From Candidatus Limivicinus faecipullorum (lineage in GTDB: Bacteria > Bacillota > Clostridia > Oscillospirales > Oscillospiraceae): a DNA stretch of 7,649 bases. Made by a program: the position numbers and the translations under genes. The notes beneath the pieces were generated by a model. The model searched no databases. It was given only the letters and a program-made list of their open reading frames with translations, and was not told the origin of the DNA. Position 1 is the stretch's first letter. Each line of letters opens with the position of its first letter. Shown piece after piece: positions 5,376 through 7,649 of this stretch. The DNA is taken from positions 1 through 7,649 of the forward strand of contig DVHY01000052.1 of the NCBI GenBank assembly GCA_018711755.1, written 5' to 3'.

Positions 5376-6350
5376 ATGAAGGAACTGACAGTCCGCTCCA
5401 ACGACGCCGGGCAGCGGCTGGACCGCTTTGTGGGCAAGGCCGTGCCTCTGCTGCCGGAGACTCTTTTGCAGAAGTACATCCGCCTCAAGCGCATCAAGCT
5501 CAACGGCAAGGGCGCCAGGCGGGACACCCGGCTGGAGGCCGGGGACCTTCTGCAGCTTTATATAAACGACGAGTTTTTTGAAAAGCCCCGGGAGGAGAAC
5601 TCCTACCTGAAAGTGGGCACTCCCCGGCTGAACATCGTCTACGAGGACGAGAACATCCTTCTGCTGGATAAAAAGCCCGGGGTGCTGTGCCACAGCGCCG
5701 GACAGTGGGATTATAACACCCTCATCGCCAATGTTCAAGCCTATATGGCCCAAAGCGGCCAGTGGAATCCCCGGGAGGAGAATTCCTTTGCCCCGGCCCT
5801 GTGCAACCGCATAGACCGGAACACCGGGGGCATAGTCATCGCCGCCAAGAACGCCGAGGCCCTGCGCATAATCAACGACAAGATACGGGACCGGGAGATA
5901 TCCAAGTTCTACCTCTGCGCCGTCCAGGGCCGGCCCGAGCCCCCCTCCGGGGAGCTGCGGGATTATCTCTTCAAGGACGCAAAGAGGAACCAGGTCTACG
6001 TAAAGGCCCGGCCCGAGCCGGGAGCCAAGACCGCCGTCACCAGGTACCGGCTGCTGAAAAGCAGCGGCCGGCTCTCCCTGGTGGAGTGCCGGCTGCTCAC
6101 CGGGCGCACCCACCAGATAAGGGCTCAGATGGCCCATGCGGGCTGGCCCCTGCTGGGGGACGGGAAGTACGGCCGGGAGAGCTTCAACCGGGACTACGGG
6201 GAAAAGGGCCAGGCGCTCTATTCCTATAAGCTGTGTTTCGACTTTCCCACGGATGCGGGGAGCCTGAACTATCTCCGGGGCCGGGTCTTCACCGTGAGGC
6301 AGGTGGACTTTGCGGAGAAATATTTCGGCATCAGTGATTTGGATTTTTGA
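5376..6350 (+). CDS. RluA-family RNA pseudouridine synthase (RluC/RluD-like)
   Basis: A 324-residue enzyme predicted to isomerise uridine to pseudouridine in RNA, most likely 23S rRNA. An S4-like RNA-binding domain covers ~1-65 (AGQRLDRFVGK, QKYIRLKRIKLNGK, LEAGDLL). The catalytic domain follows, with IVYEDENILLLDKKPG (87-102). The active-site motif NRIDRNTGG (144-152) holds the catalytic aspartate Asp147, and LLTGRTHQIRAQMAH (240-254) is the conserved C-terminal motif. The first motif residue is Asn144, where family members commonly have His. Length is normal. ATG 5376 has only a weak ribosome site (GGGA 5 nt upstream). The CDF gene follows after 24 nt. Exact RNA target cannot be read from sequence. 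Confidence 0.93.
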   Translation: MKELTVRSNDAGQRLDRFVGKAVPLLPETLLQKYIRLKRIKLNGKGARRDTRLEAGDLLQLYINDEFFEKPREENSYLKVGTPRLNIVYEDENILLLDKKPGVLCHSAGQWDYNTLIANVQAYMAQSGQWNPREENSFAPALCNRIDRNTGGIVIAAKNAEALRIINDKIRDREISKFYLCAVQGRPEPPSGELRDYLFKDAKRNQVYVKARPEPGAKTAVTRYRLLKSSGRLSLVECRLLTGRTHQIRAQMAHAGWPLLGDGKYGRESFNRDYGEKGQALYSYKLCFDFPTDAGSLNYLRGRVFTVRQVDFAEKYFGISDLDF

Positions 6351-6374
6351 TTATTTTTAAAGAGGCGAATTGTT

Positions 6375-7541
6375 GTGATAAATCTTTTGTCAAAAATCTT
6401 CATAAAGAACAGGGATAAGGTGAACGACCCGGCGGTGCGCCGTGCCTACGGCACCCTTTGCTCCGTGTACGGCATTTTCCTCAATGTGCTGCTCTTTGCA
6501 GGCAAGTACTTTGCCGGAGCCGTTTCCGGCTCCGTGGCCATTGTGGCGGACGCTTTCAACAACCTGTCCGACGCGGGTTCCTCCATTATAAGCCTTCTGG
6601 GCTTTGCCATTGCCGGCAAGAAGCCGGACCTGGACCACCCCTTCGGCCACGGCCGGGCGGAGTACCTGGCGGGCATGCTGCTGTCGGCCCTGATAGTGGC
6701 CATGGGCGTTGAGCTGGGCAAGAGCTCCATCGAGAAGATAATCCACCCGGAGCCGGTGGAGGCGGGGCTGCTGCCCGCTGTCATCCTGCTGGCCTCCATT
6801 GCCGTGAAGTTCTACATGAGCCGCTACAACAAGGCCGTGGGCAGAAAGATAAGCTCCCCCTCCATGGAGGCCACCGCCACCGACTCTCTCTCCGACTCCA
6901 TAGCAACCACCGTGGTTTTGCTGTCCATGGGCGTGTCCTATTTCTTCCATGTGAACGTGGACGGCTGGGCGGGACTGCTGGTAGCCGCCTTTATCATCTT
7001 TGCCGGCTACAACGCTCTGAGAGATACCCTCTCCCCTCTGCTGGGCAAGGCCCCGGACCCGGAGCTGGTGAAGGAGATAGAGGAGACCGCCCTGGCCCAT
7101 CCGGAGATAGTGGGCATCCACGACCTGATAATCCACGACTACGGCCCCGGCCGTGGCTTCGTGTCCCTCCACGCCGAGGTCAACGGCAAGGGTGAGATAT
7201 TCCGGCTCCATGACGCCGTGGACCAGGCGGAGCGGGAGATACGGGAGAAGTTCGGCATCCTGGCCACCATACATATGGACCCCATAGACTGCGACAACGA
7301 GCAGCTCAACGAGCTGCGCCAGGCCGTGGCGGAAAAGCTCACGGAGATAGACCCCAGGATAAAGATACACGATTTCCGCATGGTGCCCGGCCCCACCCAT
7401 ACGAACCTCATCTTCGACGCCCTTGTCCCCGCCGAGCTGAAGCTCAGCGACAGGGCCCTGGAAGAGCAGATAGAAAATCTGGTCCACAATACCTGGAAGA
7501 AATATTTCGCTGTAGTGGATATCGACCGCAGCTATGTGTGA
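6375..7541 (+). CDS. cation diffusion facilitator, predicted Mn2+ (or related divalent) efflux, with doubled C-terminal domain
   Basis: A 388-residue inner-membrane antiporter predicted to export divalent metal. Six membrane segments lie at roughly 28-50, 52-80, 97-115, 131-148, 172-190 and 197-214. The transport site is Asn62-x3-Asp66 in segment 2 (NNLSD) and Asp170-x3-Asp174 in segment 5 (DSLSD). This ND/DD set resembles manganese CDFs rather than the His/Asp set of zinc CDFs. HPFGHGRAEYL (88-98) is the family signature. The cytoplasmic part runs ~230-306 as the usual ferredoxin-like domain (IVGIHDLIIHDYGPG, VSLHAEV). A second ~80-residue stretch has the same outline (RIKIHDFRMVPGPTHTN, then LIFDALVP, then YFAVVDID). 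Most CDFs are ~290-300 residues. GTG 6375 has AGAGG 9 nt upstream. It lies 24 nt after the RluA gene and ends in a strong terminator. Confidence 0.93.
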   Translation: MINLLSKIFIKNRDKVNDPAVRRAYGTLCSVYGIFLNVLLFAGKYFAGAVSGSVAIVADAFNNLSDAGSSIISLLGFAIAGKKPDLDHPFGHGRAEYLAGMLLSALIVAMGVELGKSSIEKIIHPEPVEAGLLPAVILLASIAVKFYMSRYNKAVGRKISSPSMEATATDSLSDSIATTVVLLSMGVSYFFHVNVDGWAGLLVAAFIIFAGYNALRDTLSPLLGKAPDPELVKEIEETALAHPEIVGIHDLIIHDYGPGRGFVSLHAEVNGKGEIFRLHDAVDQAEREIREKFGILATIHMDPIDCDNEQLNELRQAVAEKLTEIDPRIKIHDFRMVPGPTHTNLIFDALVPAELKLSDRALEEQIENLVHNTWKKYFAVVDIDRSYV

Positions 7542-7588
7542 TTTTCAAAACCGTCTCCCCCCTCACCCAGCTCCCCGGATAAAGTTTT

Positions 7589-7631
7589 AAAGCATGACCC
7601 CCCTGAGTTTTTCAGGTGGTCATGCTTTTTT
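7589..7631 (+). terminator. strong rho-independent terminator ending the RluA-CDF unit
   Basis: AAAGCATGACC (7589-7599) pairs perfectly with GGTCATGCTTT (7618-7628). The inner CCTGA and TCAGG pair around a GTTTT loop, with a small internal asymmetric bulge. A T6 run (7626-7631) and further T-rich sequence follow. The stretch from the CDF stop (7541) to 7588 holds no gene or other motif that I can see. Confidence 0.92.
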
Positions 7632-7649
7632 CATTTTTCTCTCTGCTCA

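Noticed and set aside
5310..6137. 275-codon minus-strand frame across the promoter region and RluA gene
   Set aside because: It is antisense to the RluA-family enzyme, has no family features, and would run through the divergent promoters.
6390..7487. Long open frame of 365 codons on the minus strand
   Set aside because: It lies entirely opposite the CDF gene, lacks any recognisable domain and has skewed composition (His, Gly, Val, Gln).

Overview
The window looks like chromosomal DNA of a Gram-positive, high-GC member of the Clostridia, possibly the Oscillospirales. The reasons are the strong AGGAGG-type ribosome sites with ATG, GTG and TTG starts, consensus sigma-A promoters, a YceD-L32 pair, and a PDZ/radical-SAM/DUF512 gene directly upstream of der. 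The assignment to this group is an inference from gene order and style, not from a search.

Layout. The left edge (1-219, plus strand) is the C-terminal end of an unidentified gene. It closes on a strong bidirectional hairpin terminator (218-252). Everything from 262 to 5245 lies on the minus strand. In transcription order it is yceD (DUF177), rpmF (L32), an imperfect terminator or attenuator, a PDZ/radical SAM/DUF512 protein, der (EngA GTPase), a PlsY-like membrane protein, a GNAT acetyltransferase and a small XRE-family regulator. Spacing from the radical SAM gene onward is very tight: 28 nt, then a 4-nt ATGA overlap, then a Shine-Dalgarno inside the preceding stop region, then 17 nt. This argues for one translationally coupled unit. 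From 5376 to 7541 two genes run on the plus strand: an RluA-family pseudouridine synthase and a cation diffusion facilitator with an Mn-type metal site and a duplicated C-terminal domain. They end in a strong hairpin terminator (7589-7631).

The two transcription units diverge from one compact regulatory region (5246-5375). The minus-strand promoter has perfect TTGACA-N17-TATAAT, the plus-strand promoter TTGTCA-N17-TATACT. Their -35 boxes overlap on the same seven bases, so the two polymerases should exclude each other.

Functional theme. L32, YceD, Der and an RluA-type enzyme all point to the large ribosomal subunit and its assembly. A PlsY-family protein in the classic der-plsY position points to membrane lipid synthesis. 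The most unusual points are the shared -35 divergent promoter, a der-linked PlsY homologue that has lost several family active-site residues, an uncharacterised PDZ/radical SAM protein that may be reached only by read-through of a hairpin, and a GNAT-XRE pair at the operon's end. I found no mobile element, CRISPR array, tRNA or rRNA, and no clear evidence of a wholly new multi-gene system.
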